A stretch of DNA of 64,000 nt from Hemerocallis citrina (GCA_017893485.1 CM030361.1:307363224-307427223); one strand, 5' to 3'. Shown: positions 50,563 to 62,760, counted from the stretch's first letter. Notes: generated from the sequence alone by a model not told the origin. Translations and numbers: made by a program.

Positions 50563-51778
50563 TTATACCAGGTGCATGTCAGGCTTTGAAACACTCAAAT
50601 TTGGAGTTGTATTGAAGAAGTTATCCTCATTCAAAGTACCTTATTCGTTCACATTCTAGGTGCATGGAGAACTTCAGGGTTGTGACTCTTTCACTGAATG
50701 TGGATTTCCAAGAACTCATATGCATTCATGAACATGGAAAGATGATGAAATGGATCTAAATAGTTCACTCAAGCCTATAAATAGGCATGCCACTTGTTGT
50801 GGAGAGTCATTGAGTATCCTAGGATTTTCTTAATTCTAGATGAGAACTGTGTGATTTTAAGGTGTTCACTTGTTTTCTTGAAAGTACAGATAGTGTAAGT
50901 GAATGACAGATTCTCTTTGTGGTTTGAAGAGAACCCTTGCGTTGAGTTGTCGTGGTATGTGAGCTATGTATGATAGAAGTTAACATAATCGGGTGTGATG
51001 TGTGTTAGGATTGTGTCTTGTATACTCGTGGTTCAAATTGAAAGAAGGTAAGATGAAGTACGGAGATTGAAGCATCAAAGTGAGTAGACGAAGAAAACAG
51101 CAGCAGCAAGGTACAGGCATAGTTGTGGTCGACTGTCCCAAGTTGCGGTCGACCGCACCCCCCAACCGCTCGTAGTACAGGGATTGACCGAGAGAGGGAT
51201 GGTCGTCCGGTCTTGTTGGACGGTCGACTGACCGTGGTGCTGTATTCGTTTTAGGCCTCGATTTGTTAGGTCGTTTTAGCCCAATCTTCAACTCCAAGTT
51301 AGATCGTACGGCTCCTATTCAGTTACTTCTTTTCCAGGTTATATCGGACGATTGAGAATAAAAATTAGACCTAGGTTTCTCTCTAATTCTTCTATATATA
51401 TTGTAAACTCCTCCAATATGAGAGAGAGTAATTCATAGATTCTTTTCTCCATTACAAAGAGATACTCGAGAGAGATAATTCTTGGTGGGTAAGTTTAATT
51501 TCTTGTATTGAGTGAATTAGTAACTCCTTGTAATCTCTTCTAATTGAATATCAGATCTCCCTATATTTCCCCGTAGATTAAGCAAAAGCTAACCGGGATA
51601 AATCCTCATTGTGTTTGTGTTTGGAATGAGGGATCTACTTACTTGCTCAATTGATTCATATCATCTCTTCGATTTCCTCATTGTTCTAATTAGTTCCGCT
51701 GGGACCAGAGGCGTTTGTTGATGCCCCAATCCCAACAACTGGTATCAGAGCTTCAGGTTGCTGAGTCCCTTGGTTAAG

Positions 51779-52455
51779 ATGACAGGTCACCGTCTTTTGA
51801 AGATCAAGCAGTTCGATGGAAAGATCAATGAAAGGCCATCCGACATAAAGGAAGATGTTTGGGAAGATATTCGTGAAAGAGTCATAAGTCTGATCCGACT
51901 ATTCTTGGCGGATGAGGTCAAGTACAGATTTGTGGAAGAAACTGACGCGGCGAGTTTGTGGGAAAAACTCATAGCTGACTACTTTTGTTCGTCGTTATTA
52001 GATCGAATACATTGGAAGAGGAAGTTGTTTCGTTTATCTATGAAGGAAGGTACCGATCTCCAAGACCACATTACTGAGTTCAATAAGATATTATCCGAAC
52101 TTAAGACAATTAACGCAGTTGTGTGTGAAGAAGATAAAGCTTTCAATCTGATAAATTCATTGTCAGATTCGTACGAGTTTTTGATAACTACCATGCTACA
52201 CGGTAGATCTGCCAAGGAGAGTATTTTCGTAGATGGTGAAATCAAAGCATTAAAAGAAGATTAACTTAGGAAGGAGACCCATAAATCATTATCATCTATT
52301 CCTACAAGTTGTCTAGCAGTGGATGGTCCTTCAGGGGGAAGACAAAGTGCTTTGCAAAATGATTCGATCTGTTGTCGTTATTGCAAAAGGCCAGGGCATA
52401 TCAAGAATTTTTTTTTGAAAATTGCTGAATCAGGAGAGCGCAAAGAACGGGAGTT
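51779..52455 (+). pseudogene. Gag of the deleted copia element
   Basis: ATG at 51779 opens MTGHRLLKIKQFDGKINERP and runs to the TAA at 52262, with KYRFVEETDAASLWEKLIADY, DLQDHITEFNKILSELKTI and EEDKAFNLINSLSDSYEFL, the standard copia Gag core. After the stop a knuckle is still readable at about 52370-52420 (CCRYCKRPGHIKN), but its last Cys has been replaced. The usual length suggests that the stop at 52262 is a nonsense change. Confidence 0.75.
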
Positions 52456-52529
52456 TAGCCGTTAATATGGTTAGTGCCTTTGATTCAGGTGATTCGTGTC
52501 TTCTTATTTCAAATTCTTTAGAAGTGGAT

Positions 52530-52875
52530 TCTAGTTGGCTTCTTGACTCAGGGATTTCTTCTCATATTTGCTCTGAGATAGTTGTTTTCTACTTATAATT
52601 CTACTATAGGGCATTGTGTGACAACGGGAACTGGGGAGATTTGTGAAGTAGTAGGTGAAGGGACAGTTGAGTTGAAAATGTCAGGTCTAAATTTTTTCAC
52701 TTTAAGAGATGTTTTGCATGTTCCTCTGTTGAAATGGAATCTGATTTTCTTAGGAACCCTGGATGCACGGGGTTGTAGGTACATAGCTCGAGATGGAGTT
52801 CTGTCTGTTTTTCAGGGTCGTCGTAAGGTGATTAGAGGTATGAGAGTGGTTGAGCCAAGCCAACACAATCTCTAA
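52530..52875 (+). pseudogene. Copia protease fragment
   Basis: SWLLDSGISSHIC (catalytic DSG, next residue Ile where Ala or Cys is usual) lies at about 52530, then after a frameshift the frame at 52582 reads GTGEICEVVGEGTVELKM, LRDVLHVPLLKWNLIFLGTLDARGC and ends VEPSQHNL. The sequence breaks off where GAG-pre-integrase would start; about 370 bases of unrelated or scrambled sequence then lead to the polypurine tract. Confidence 0.7.
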
Positions 52876-54139
52876 ACGCTTTGGGGAATTCAAAAATCCT
52901 GCGTAGGGATTGCTAGTTCTTTTTTAGTTATTCCTGCAAGCTCAGCTAGTTTGCCGCAACTAGAATCATCGAGACAAAACCACGACGTTCGAATATCGTC
53001 GAGAGGTGGAGAAAGCCTAAGGGTAGGTGGAGTTCGTGCAGAGTTTGGCAACTTCGTGAGCACATCTACGGAGGTGTACCCTTGAAGAGGTACACTGGAA
53101 TCTGTGAGATTGGGTAGAGATCGGTTCAACTAGAAGAAGAAGCTATTGTTTTAAGTTTTCTTTGCAAGTGGAATTTATTAGAGTTTGGATATGAGTAACA
53201 CATTATGTGATAGCACTCGTATGCAATCCAAAGGTGGAGTTTGTTAGGATTGTGTCTTGTATACTCGTGGTTCAGATTAGAATAAGGTAAGATGAAGCAC
53301 GGAGGTCGAAGCGTCGAAGTGACTAGAAGAAGAAAACAGCAGCAGCAAGGTGCAGGCATAGTTGTGTTCGACCGCACCCTCCGAACGATCGTAGTACAGG
53401 GATTGTCCGAGAGAGGGACGGTCTACCGACCGTGGCGCTGTGTTCGTTTTGGGCCTCGATTTGTTAGGTTGTTTCAGCCCAATCTTCAACTCCAAGTTAT
53501 ATCGTACGTCTCTTATTCAGTTACTTCTTTTCCAGGTTATATCGGACAACTAAGAATCAATATTAAATATAAGTTTCTCTCTAATTCTTCTATATATATT
53601 GTAAACTCCTCCAATATGAGAGAGAGTACTTCATAGATTCTTTTCTCCATTGCAACGAGAGGCTCGAGAGATATAGTTCTTGGTGGGTGAATTTAATTCC
53701 TTCTATTGAGTGAATCAGTAACTCCTTGTAATTTCTTCTAGTTGAATATCCTATCTCCCTATATGTTCCCCCGGATTAAACAAAAGCTAACCGGGATAAA
53801 TCCTCGTTGTATTTGTGTTTGGATTGGTGGATCTACTTGCTTGCTCAATTGATTCGTCTCATCTCTTCGACTTCCTCATTGCTCTAATTAGTTCCGCTAC
53901 GACCAGAGGCATTTGTTGATGCCCCAATCCCAACAATGTGTGCCTTGTACCCTTTTGTTGATTCCAGCATAATGAAGCCCCCTCTGAGCTCTAAGCTCAA
54001 CCTATGGTTTTTTCCCGTTTAGCTTTTCCACGTAAATTATTGTGTTAATTTTTTGTTACATTACATCTATTTTGTGTTATTATTTTCTCTTGTCATTAAG
54101 AATAAGATCTTGAAGTAGTGTTGATCGTAACGCCAACAA

Positions 54140-54604
54140 CCGGCTTTGACTGCACCTCCCTGCTTCTCCTACTCAAAGTGCAGTTCCTCGTAACTCTGCT
54201 ATCATCTTAATATTTGGTGCACTCATTGCCTTCAAAAAATAAAAAATAGAGAGAGTTTTCGAGGTGGGTTTGAAGATGTACAGAGGAAGAAGGAGAGGGT
54301 AATTTGGGAAGAAAACTATTGGGGTGGGGAGGGGGGGGGGGAGGGGGGGGGATGCAAATTGATCTAAGTGGAAAGGGGTTTTGGAGAAAGACATGGTTGA
54401 TTGGCAAGGTTAGGTTAGATTAGTTCAGGTTAGGTTGAGTAGGGTTGAGTTTGACCTGTAGGTGTAGTTTTGGTTGGAACTAGGATTGGGTTATTTTTTT
54501 ATTTGAACTTGGTTTGGTTGAAGTAGGAGTAAGTATTTTGTTTTGCGCTCCGATTTTTAAGAAGAAATGGAATGATGTACATAGTATAGGTAATTATATA
54601 TATA
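54140..54604. other. No gene recognised; contains a poly-G rich run
   Basis: G-rich stretch at about 54322-54352 (runs of G broken by A), then loosely repeated GGTTAGGTT and TAGGGTTGAG at 54408-54450. No exon seen. Confidence 0.35.
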
Positions 54605-55033
54605 CTAAATTTTTTCTTGGGCACGTGCCGTAGGCACGTCTTCAGAACGATACAGCATATAAAAAGCCTTGTAAATAGTAAATCAACAATTATGTAGCTC
54701 AAGTTTGAATAGTATGACAATAATTAGTTGTAAATAAAAGTCCATGTTTCCATTAGTATATGTTGAAAATAATTATAAATTGGGGTATAAAAATCCATGT
54801 TTTCATTAGCATATGTTGAAAAATAATTATAAATTGGGGGTATAAAAGTCCACGTTTCTATAAGTATATATATATATATGGAAAGAGAGAGAGAGATATT
54901 TTTTTTTTTTTTTTTTTTGGAGGGAGGGGGGGGGGGGGAGAAAATGTGTTTTGTAAGATTAAATCTGGACCTTTAATTTTGGGGGATTGAAGGAGAGCCA
55001 CTTAATAGCTTTCTTTGTGTTTTATTATATAGA
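54605..55033 (-). mobile_element. Non-autonomous Helitron, family 1 (copy D)
   Basis: Minus strand starts TCTATATAATAAAACACAAA at 55033 after A. The 3' end retains the GGCACGTGCC palindrome, but the terminus has decayed to TTTAG before T. GGGTATAAAA.TCCATGTTT.CATTAG.ATATGTTGAAAA is repeated about three times inside, and poly-T/poly-G runs lie near 54900-54940. Confidence 0.65.
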
Positions 55034-55292
55034 TAGATAAACCACTTAGTTTTTCTTTCGCTTTTTCCCTATATTGATTTGTGTTCATTTGGACTTAATG
55101 CATGATAGACTTTTGGCTGATGAATCAAGTTTCAAAGTTCCATAAGATATCCTCTCATTCCTAACAGGGATTGTGGGGGGAAACATTCATTTAATTTTTT
55201 CATAAAGCATAGTTTATTTAAACATAGAAAAAGAAATTCATGTTGACAACTACAGTCGAATGACTAGAGAAGTCACCTAAAAAAATCCCAAA
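55034..55292. other. Spacer, no gene seen
   Basis: Short AT-rich sequence between the Helitron and the solo LTR. Confidence 0.4.
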
Positions 55293-58153
55293 TGTCACGT
55301 CCTGCTTCTCAAAATACGGAAACGAGTCCATGATGAAGGCCCAGCGAATAATGTTAAGATCATCCATGTGCTGTACCAGTCTTAACTCAACAATATGAAA
55401 AATGAATAATCACAACTACGCAGATAAATATAATCACATGAACCACAACTGGGATTAAACATGCAATAGTTCAACATAATAACCAATAATTGAAAGAAGA
55501 AGAAAAACAAAGGACAGTTACGGGTCAACAAGCCCGGAATACAAAGTTTAACAAATTAATAACAATGCGGTAAAAAAATGACATATAAGGAGATAATTTA
55601 TTCTAAAGCAGCTCCTGCTCCAACCCTAGAAAAACTGCTCACCAATGCCTCCTGGCAAATCTCCTTGTTCACCTGTAGTTGGACCAACTAGAATAGAAAC
55701 GAAAATGTCCTTAGAGCAAGTATGGACATCAAGTAGTAAAAAGTAAAGAGTAAGGGAACATGGTACAACAAAGAGTATGAAGCAAGATCAAAATCCAAAA
55801 GCAAAAAGATCAAAGTCCAAAAGCAATAATAATGTCAATAAACAATGGTCAAGTGTACAAGTGTCAACTTAGGTTTATTAGTATTCTATTTTTCTATCTA
55901 GTGCACGTACTACTGCGTCCCATACCACAGGTTCGGTGCAAGCAAAACAGTGTACGTTTTAGATATAGTGGTGAGATCTACAGAGCGTGTACTCGGTGCA
56001 ATTAGATAACATGATAACAAGATAACAAGTTCATGAGTATTTCTCCACCTTCCATATCAATAGTACGAGTACACAAGAAAAGCCCTATCGAGTACATTTT
56101 CTGAGATTATCCACTACTAAGTCAACCATTTTTAACTCCGGCTTGTTTAATATTTTATTATTTCATTCATAGTAATGCAATTGCATATATAAGGGTGTCA
56201 AGGCGATGATAGAGGTGCAACAAAATGATACAATGCATGATAAACTACAAATAATTGTAAATCTGAAAAGAGGAGACACAGCAGTACTAACACAGCAGTA
56301 TCTCACAAACTACAACTCGAAATTCGATTCCGCCAAAAGGGAAAGTAAACTAGACATTCGGGGCTACAATTTATATTCAGCAAGTTTTTATTAATTCTGA
56401 CTATAACTAGGTCAATTATCCTAATCTTTACAGGTTAACTGTTCTGGCAGCAACTTATAGTCAAAGTTTAATGGGTGATAACTAGGTGTAAAATCGATAT
56501 AAAAATTTACCAAAATTAGGAATGGATCTTAAGAATGTCTACTAAGTTTCTGGAGAGTTTCATGGTATTATACTACTGTTATCATGGTGTTTCAACTAAA
56601 AGTTGTGTCGGCATTTCATTAATTTGCAATCTGGAAAGTATAGACCAGCAGTGACTAAAACTGCGATATCTCACAGCTCACAGCTCGGAATCTAGATCCA
56701 TCAATTGGTCTGGAAACTTGATTCATTAGGCTAAAATTCTCTTTTATATTGTTTTGGTTGATTCCTATTGTAACATGGTCGAAACCTCAGTACAAAACAG
56801 AATAGGCAGCAAGACATAACAAAGGTCATCATATATATATGTCAAAGTGAATAATCAACATGTTCTAGTTATCATGAAATACATTAACATTAATGTGGAG
56901 CAAGTTGAGATGAAGTTCTACTGTATATAAAGCAAGATTATAATGTCACAATTCTATTCTTGAGATCTCAATCAATTAACATGTATTCATATCATGGTAT
57001 ATTTCTCATATGCAATTTCTAGTTAATTTGTTCATGTTGTGTGTACATGTAAGTTTGGGTTTGAATCAATGGATATTGGTACGAGTCAAAGATACTTCGG
57101 GTTAGCTCGTGTAAACCCTAGATAACCCCAACGGAAAGTATATAAAGCAATGTTAAGATAATCGAAATGGAACTACTTGCGGAGGAGATCAAAATCTTGA
57201 TCTAGAAAAATAAACCGAGTTCAAGTGGACTTGTCTTTTGCGTGAGAGATTCGAATATGCAAAAAGGAATAACGGGATCAGAATCCCGGGCGACGCTCCA
57301 AAATACATGCGAGACATGTACAAAATACCAAATAGCAACCAACAGCAAGAGTACTCCAGCACACGCACACCGGATCGAGGGCAAAACAGCACACACCAAG
57401 CCCAGATCCAAGGAGACAAAACACCAAACTCCAAAATGGGCCAATGGGTGCTCGTCTTCAACCTTCGACAAAGAGAGAGAGAGAGAGAGAGCGGCGAAAC
57501 TCGGCGATGCTGGGGCTGGCGACGGTGTGGCACAATGCAAGGCGGAGACATGACTGGTCATTGGCGATCGGGAAGCGACACAGCGACCAAGGAACGGTGG
57601 CGAGCGAACTCCGAACTCTGTTTCGCTCCGAAACAGGGGAAACGAACGACTGGGCGCTGGCTCTGGATGGCGACGTCGAGGACTGGGGGATCTCTGGTGG
57701 TTGCGAAGGTGAGCAGAGGGCGAGGTCGAGGGACGGCGAGGCGATGGGTTCGGTAATGGGGGATAGAACGAGAAGTCAACGAGGAGGTCCGGAAGTCGAA
57801 GGGGCGGCTCGACGAGGGGGTGTTCGGAGGTTGGGGATGACGAGGGAATTGTGACGACAACAATGGAGGTGGTGGTCGGAGTTGGCGACGGGAGATAAGG
57901 GGAGATGGGGTTTGTTTGGGTTTGGGGTAGACTAGGATTTGGGTTCAGGATCCAATAAAGAGATGGGTTTGGGTAGATAATAGTATGGATTTAGAAATGA
58001 ATTGGGCTAACAAAAGATAACAAGGATAATAATAATAATAATAAATTGTAACAGAAGGCCCACAATAAGTCCAAGACTGAAAATACATTAAAATAGAAAA
58101 GAGAACACTATAAAATATAAGGAAAATCCATACAACCGGAAACAGGGGTTACA
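55293..58153 (-). mobile_element. Solo LTR of the long-LTR Ty3-gypsy family (copy D)
   Basis: Plus-strand edges are TGTCACGTCCTGC and ...CAGGGGTTACA. CCAAA lies on both sides (55288-55292, 58154-58158), an exact 5 bp duplication with no internal region, so it is a solo LTR. 2861 bp. Its right third (from 57095) is present again at 62333-63420. An AG microsatellite lies at 57473-57490 and a GC-rich block follows to about 57900. Confidence 0.85.
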
Positions 58154-58184
58154 CCAAATCTCTATGGCAAACAAGGTGATAGAC

Positions 58185-58729
58185 TAAGGGTAGCAACTTA
58201 TTTAAACTAGGTCTGACCAAATAATTAGCGAGCTTGAACTAATAATTTTCATTTCGGTTCGGGCTCAAGCTCTAATTTTTAGGCCCGAGAAAAATTTGTG
58301 GCGGACTCGGGCCCAACTGCTTAGGCCCGATGAGCCCAAATCAAATTTTTATGTACATGTGTATGTTTATATATACATCATATTTATTTATGTATGAAAT
58401 TTTTTTAAAAAAATATTTATGTAAGTAAATTGAAATGAGTGTTAATGTTTATAGATAGAGAATTTATGCATTGTCTATAAATTTAAATAAAAATAGACAA
58501 ATTAGACATGAATTATTCAAACGTTTGTAGCATTTCTATAAAAAAAAAAATTTATCTTGATATAGTTTTATATTATTGAAAAATTATATATTAGAACATG
58601 TATATGTAGTTCGGGCCTAATTTTTGGGTCCGGGCTCGGTCCTAATATGTTTAAACCCGAATAAAAGTCAGGTCGAGTTCGGGCCCGGGCTTATATGGGT
58701 CTGGCCGTAGCCCGGCCCGTTGCCAGCTA
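58185..58729. mobile_element. hAT-like non-autonomous element (left copy)
   Basis: Ends TAAGGGTAGCAAC and GTTGCCAGCTA are imperfect inverted repeats; subterminal CGGGCCCGGGC and AGGCCCGA strings recur. The flanks are TGATAGAC and TCACACAC here and TGATAGAC and TCATAGAC in the duplicate at 63451-63919, where the 8 bp target duplication is clearer. Non-coding. Confidence 0.65.
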
Positions 58730-59054
58730 TCACACACTCATTGACTCATAGCTAAGCTGGTTGGGATTGTTTTATATGGGCTTCTCACATAATCAGCCCA
58801 ATCTTAAGTTAACGGGTTGTGTAAATCGGATCCTCCACCTCCAAAACCCAAAATCCACTAACCCTAAAGGGTTTTTCAAATCAAAGACAGACTAGTCACA
58901 GGTCAAACCTTCTAGAAACATTCAACCCCCCAAATCCCTTAATTTCTTCCTCCAAAGTTGGAGTAAATAAAAAAACAACTCAAAACCGCGTCCTTTTCCC
59001 CTTAATAAAAATCAACAACCCCCAAATCTCGATCTCACAATCCAAATCGAACCA
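58730..59054 (+). promoter_or_regulatory. Promoter and 5' leader of the GILP-like gene
   Basis: The hAT element ends about 325 bases before the ATG. In between lie a W-box core in reverse (GGTCAA at 58901-58906, i.e. TTGACC) and, next to it, CTTCTAGAAACATTC (58909-58923), an imperfect heat-shock element. No clear TATA box; a CTTAATAAAAATC stretch at about 59001 is a weak candidate. Links to defence or heat regulation are inferred from motifs only. Confidence 0.35.
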
Positions 59055-59296
59055 ATGGAAACGACGACGACGAAGAACGGATTCGCCGGCGACGAGCCGG
59101 CGCTCGGCGTGCCTTACGCGGCGCCGTACGCGGCGCCGTATTACGTAGCGCAGAATCCGTACCAGGCCGGAATGGTGCCGCCGAACGCCGTGTACGGTGA
59201 TCCGGAGGGGATTCCGCTGCAGCAGACGATGGATAGGGATACGCCGGCGCCGTTCACGTGCGTTTACTGTGGATCGGCCGGTCTCACCACCGTCAG
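59055..59296 (+). CDS. GILP: GILP-like LITAF-domain protein, exon 1 (partial)
   Basis: ATG at 59055 gives 80 residues and two bases of the next codon, ending GTCAG|GTCTTG. After METTTTKNGFAGDEPALGVP comes a Tyr/Ala/Pro-rich stretch, then NPYQAGMVPPNAVYGDPEG, IPLQQTMDRDTPAPFTCVYC and GLTTVR. CVYC (residues 69-72) is the first zinc-binding pair of the LITAF domain; AG plus the next base would encode the Arg at this junction. Plant GILP is a small membrane-associated protein that binds LSD1 and restrains cell death. The second half (hydrophobic segment and second Cys pair) is not in the window: a gypsy element begins within about 100 bases of the intron start, and a segmental duplication follows. 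Whether the gene is still spliced is unknown. Confidence 0.8.
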
Positions 59297-59364
59297 GTCT
59301 TGATCTTCGATTTTTATCTATTTATGCGCTTTTTGATGCACTAATTAGGGTTAATTGCTTTGTT

Positions 59365-59694
59365 AATGTGATCCAGCTCAGGGATCGAGTGTGGCTGTCG
59401 GAGGAAGGAAAGAAATTGCTGTTGTTGCTGAAGAATAGAAGAGTAAGAGTAGAAGCTGTTGAAGGGGAAGAAGAGAAGTCAGAGTATCAGTTGTATCAGC
59501 TAATGAGTCAGTTTGTAATGTTTGTTATATTTCATGGATTAATGTGTAAAATTCATAACTGTGTAACTGTCTGAACTACTTTTTGGCACGTGCTCATACC
59601 GTGCTACACTTGTATAAATAACCCAGGATTTATCTTTGTTGATTCATGAATGAAATAGAAATCTTGTTCATCCTCTTCTATTCCTGTGTTGCCA
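59365..59694 (+). repeat. Probable 5' LTR of the gypsy element
   Basis: The right edge is fixed by TGTTGCCA followed by TTATCAGAGCTTG, a worn Met-tRNA primer binding site, at 59695. A TATA box (GTATAAATAACC) lies at about 59611. The left edge is uncertain: TGTGATCCAGC at 59365 or TGTGGCTGTCGG at 59389. No target duplication can be read because the other end is absent. Confidence 0.5.
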
Positions 59695-59721
59695 TTATCA
59701 GAGCTTGAGTGCTTGAGTGAG

Positions 59722-62335
59722 ATGGCGAGGAAGAGAGCTCCGGCCACCGCCGATGAAGTCGGAGATCGGCCTGGAACAATGGTATCAGAGCATGAATTGG
59801 GACCAGCAGATCATGTGGATCCTGAGTTCGAACAAGAACCCAATCAAGAAGCAGAGAAATTGGTTGAAGTTGGGTCTGGATTTCGATCTAGATCTGGAGC
59901 AAAGAAGCCAAGTGCAAGAAACTCCATCGAACGTGAGGTGGAATCTGATAAGTACCACAGCTTTGAAGAAAGATTCGACCGGTTGGAGTTGGCCTTGGAT
60001 CGACTTCTTCACAAGTCAAGAAGACGCCATGGACAGCATCAAGAAAGGAATGCTTCAAGTTCAGAGGAAAGTGATGACTATTCTGAGGGAGAACATCGCA
60101 GTGGCAGGCATGAGTCTGAAAGGCAACACCAACCAAGTCCCAGGTATCCTAGATACGTGTATTCACAAAATCTTGGCCAAGGTGATGATAATGTGAGGCA
60201 TAGGACTAGGAGACCTAGGGAAAGACAGGGATTGAGTTCAAGAATTGGATATCAATATCAAGAACTTCCCAAGAACCATAGTACAAGGCAGGAAAGTAGT
60301 GATCGTCATCAAGGGGGTAATACTTTCTTCCCAAAACACCCAAAAATTGATTTACCCAGTTTTGATGGTACAGGTGATGTAACAAATTGGATATATCATA
60401 TGGAGCACCATTTCTATACTCAGAGGATTGATTATTTTGATCAATTACCATTTAGCTTGTACTATTTGCGAGGGGAGGCATTGTCATGGTGGAGGTGGTT
60501 TGAGCAACAAGATGAACAAGTGATTGATTGGGAAACAATCAAGAAGGAGCTAATGTTGCAATATGGGCCTGCGGAGCTTGATGATCCCGAAGCTTCACTT
60601 TATAAACTTCAGCAAACAGGAACTGTGGGGGTATATCATAAGGAATTTTTGAAGTTGAGTCAGTTGTCTAAACCATTGGCTAAATCTTCTTTAATCAGCT
60701 GTTACATTTCAGGGTTGAGAAGCGATTTACGAAAAGAAGTAAAGCTCAAGAAACCCCAAAGTGTTTTGGCTGCGTATAGAGAAGCTATAGCCCGGGAAGA
60801 GATCATTAATGATCAAAAGAAAGTGTGGAAAACTCAGCCGTTTGCTAAGAATTACTCATCTACGTCAAGTTCAACACCCAGTACATTGTCGACTAGCTAT
60901 AAGCCAGTAAATTTCGCAGCTAACTCAAATCTTGCAGGGAGTTCTACCTTTTCATGTGGCAGATTGACTGCTGGAAGAAATTTAACTGACTCACAAAATA
61001 ATACTACGGCTAAGGAGCAAAATTTGGTTCAGTATATGAAAGATAGGAAGGAAAGGGGTCTATGTTTCCATTGCGATGAGAAGTATGTGAGGGGTCACAA
61101 ATGTTCGGGGAAGGCTTTTATGCAGATGATAGGGAATTGTGAAAGTGGTGTGTTCATGCAAATTTTGGGAGCTTTGGAAGATGATACAGGTGATCTTGAT
61201 GAGGATTGCGAAGAAGAAGAAATTGAAACTGCTAAAGTTCAAGCTGACACCAGAATAGTGAAACATGCACAAGACTCCTCACAACCAGGTGTTATTTCTC
61301 TACATGCCCTCACAGGTAGCAATCGACCTTCTACTTTTAGAATTTTGGGAACTATTTCTTCACAACCAGTTTGTGCATTGTTGGATACTGGAGCCACGCA
61401 CAATTTTATAGATGTTCATCTTGCAAATAAGCTGAATTTGCCTATCAATGAAGAAGCTCAGTTGGAAGTTACCATCCCTGGGGGTCAACAACTAAAGTGT
61501 AATGGTCTGTGCGAAGATGTGAGGTTTGTTTGTCAGGGGATACCAATCATCGCAGACTTTTATATGCTGTCATTGGATAACAATCAGTTGGTTTTGGGTT
61601 CACAATGGTTTGAAACATTGGGATATGTTGTGTGGAATTTAAAGGAGAAAAGGTTAAAGTTCAACCTGGATAAAAGAGAAAGGGTCTTGACTGGGATCAC
61701 TTCTTCGAATATAGAACCATCTACACCCAAGGAAGTAGCTAAGGCCCTTCTGCAGGTCAAGCAAGGTTGGTTCCTTCAGATGCTAGGCACTTCCAAAGAA
61801 CCAGACAGCATCATAAGCAAAGTAGTCATACCTCCTCCTCTACAGCAAGTACTAGATCAATTTACAGAAGTGTTCAAAGAATAAATGGGTCTCCCTCCCC
61901 ACCGTAATTGTGATCACACTATTACACTCATGCCAGGTAGCAAACCAGTAAGCTTGCGTCCCTATAAACATCCTTGGCATCAGAAAAATGAAATTGAAAA
62001 ATTAGTAAAAGAGATGCTGGAATCAGGGGTGATACAACCCAGCCATAGTCCCTATTCTTCGCCAATAGTTATGGTGGAAAAACCCAATGGGAGTTGGCGT
62101 ATGTGCGTCGATTATAGAGCTTTGAATGAGGTGACAGTGAAAGATAAATTTCCAATACCAATCATTGATGAGTTGCTTGATGAACTCCATGGGGCTTCAA
62201 TCTTCAGTAAACTGGATTTAAGGAGTGGGTATCATCAGATACGTATGAGTGAAGAAGACATTCCCAAAACAGCATTCCGTACTCACGAAGGGCATTATGA
62301 GTTCCTTGTGATGCCATTTGGGTTAACTAATGCTT
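59722..62335 (+). pseudogene. Ty3-gypsy Gag-protease-RT polyprotein, one stop and truncated in RT
   Basis: ATG at 59722 follows the primer binding site. Gag carries a charged, Arg/Ser-rich N-terminus, the retrotrans_gag core (HPKIDLPSFDGTGDVTNWIY, LRGEALSWWRWFEQQ) and a zinc knuckle (CFHCDEKYVRGHKC, about 61063). Protease has ALLDTGATHNFID near 61375. A TAA at 61882-61884 falls between FTEVFKE and MGLPPHR, in the same frame, so it is a nonsense change in an otherwise single Gag-Pol frame. RT continues with [40 protein letters not shown] and [12 protein letters not shown], ending at MPFGLTNA where the sequence jumps into LTR D-type sequence. The catalytic YxDD, RNase H and integrase are missing. 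720 residues precede the stop. Confidence 0.88.
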
Positions 62336-62721
62336 CGGGTTAGCTCGTGTAAACCCTAGATATCCCCAACGGAAAGTATACAAAGCAATGTTAAGATAAT
62401 CGAAATGGAACTACTTGCGGAGGAGATCAAAATCTTGAACTAGAAAAATAAACCGAGTTCAAGTGGACTTGTCTTTTGTGTGAGAGATTCGAATATGCGA
62501 AAAGGAATAACGGGATCAGAATCTCGGGCGACGCTCCAAAATACATGCGAGACATGTACAAAATACCAAACGGCAAAAGACCAAATAGCAACCAACAGCA
62601 AGAGTACTCCAGCACACGCACACCGGATCGAGGGCAAAACAGCACACACCAAGCCCAGATCCAAGGAGACAAAACACCAAACTTCAAAATGGGCCAATGG
62701 GTGCTCGTCTTCAACCTTCGA

Positions 62722-62725
<4 letters not shown>

Positions 62726-62758
<33 letters not shown>
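62726..62758. repeat. (AG)n microsatellite
   Basis: Longer than the matching run in the first copy of the duplication (57473-57490). Confidence 0.9.

Positions 62759-62760
<2 letters not shown>

Larger units (their letters stand above)
51003..53935 (+). mobile_element. Internally deleted Ty1-copia element with both LTRs and TSD
   Basis: LTRs 51003-51737 and 53242-53935 start TGTTAGGATTGTGTCTTG and end CCCCAATCCCAACA. ATGTG flanks both sides (50998-51002, 53936-53940). The primer binding site TGGTATCAGAGC is perfect at 51740-51751, and AAAGGTGGAGTT precedes the 3' LTR. Between them remain Gag and a protease piece; integrase, RT and RNase H are absent. At 2.9 kb it is a non-autonomous deletion derivative. 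Confidence 0.9.
50563..54139 (+). mobile_element. Outer copia remnant split by the inner copia element
   Basis: Sequence up to 51002 and sequence from 53936 to 54139 are one LTR-like tract separated by the inner element, shown by ATGTG on both sides. The right part (CACGTAAATTATTGTGTTAA, TCATTAAGAATAAGATCTTG, GATCGTAACGCCAACA) looks like the end of a copia LTR. Its start is not located; TGCATGTCAGGCTTTG near 50571 is only a candidate. Confidence 0.4.

Noticed and set aside
54173..54407. Proline-rich minus-strand frames
   Set aside because: They translate the poly-G run at 54322-54352 and have no other support.
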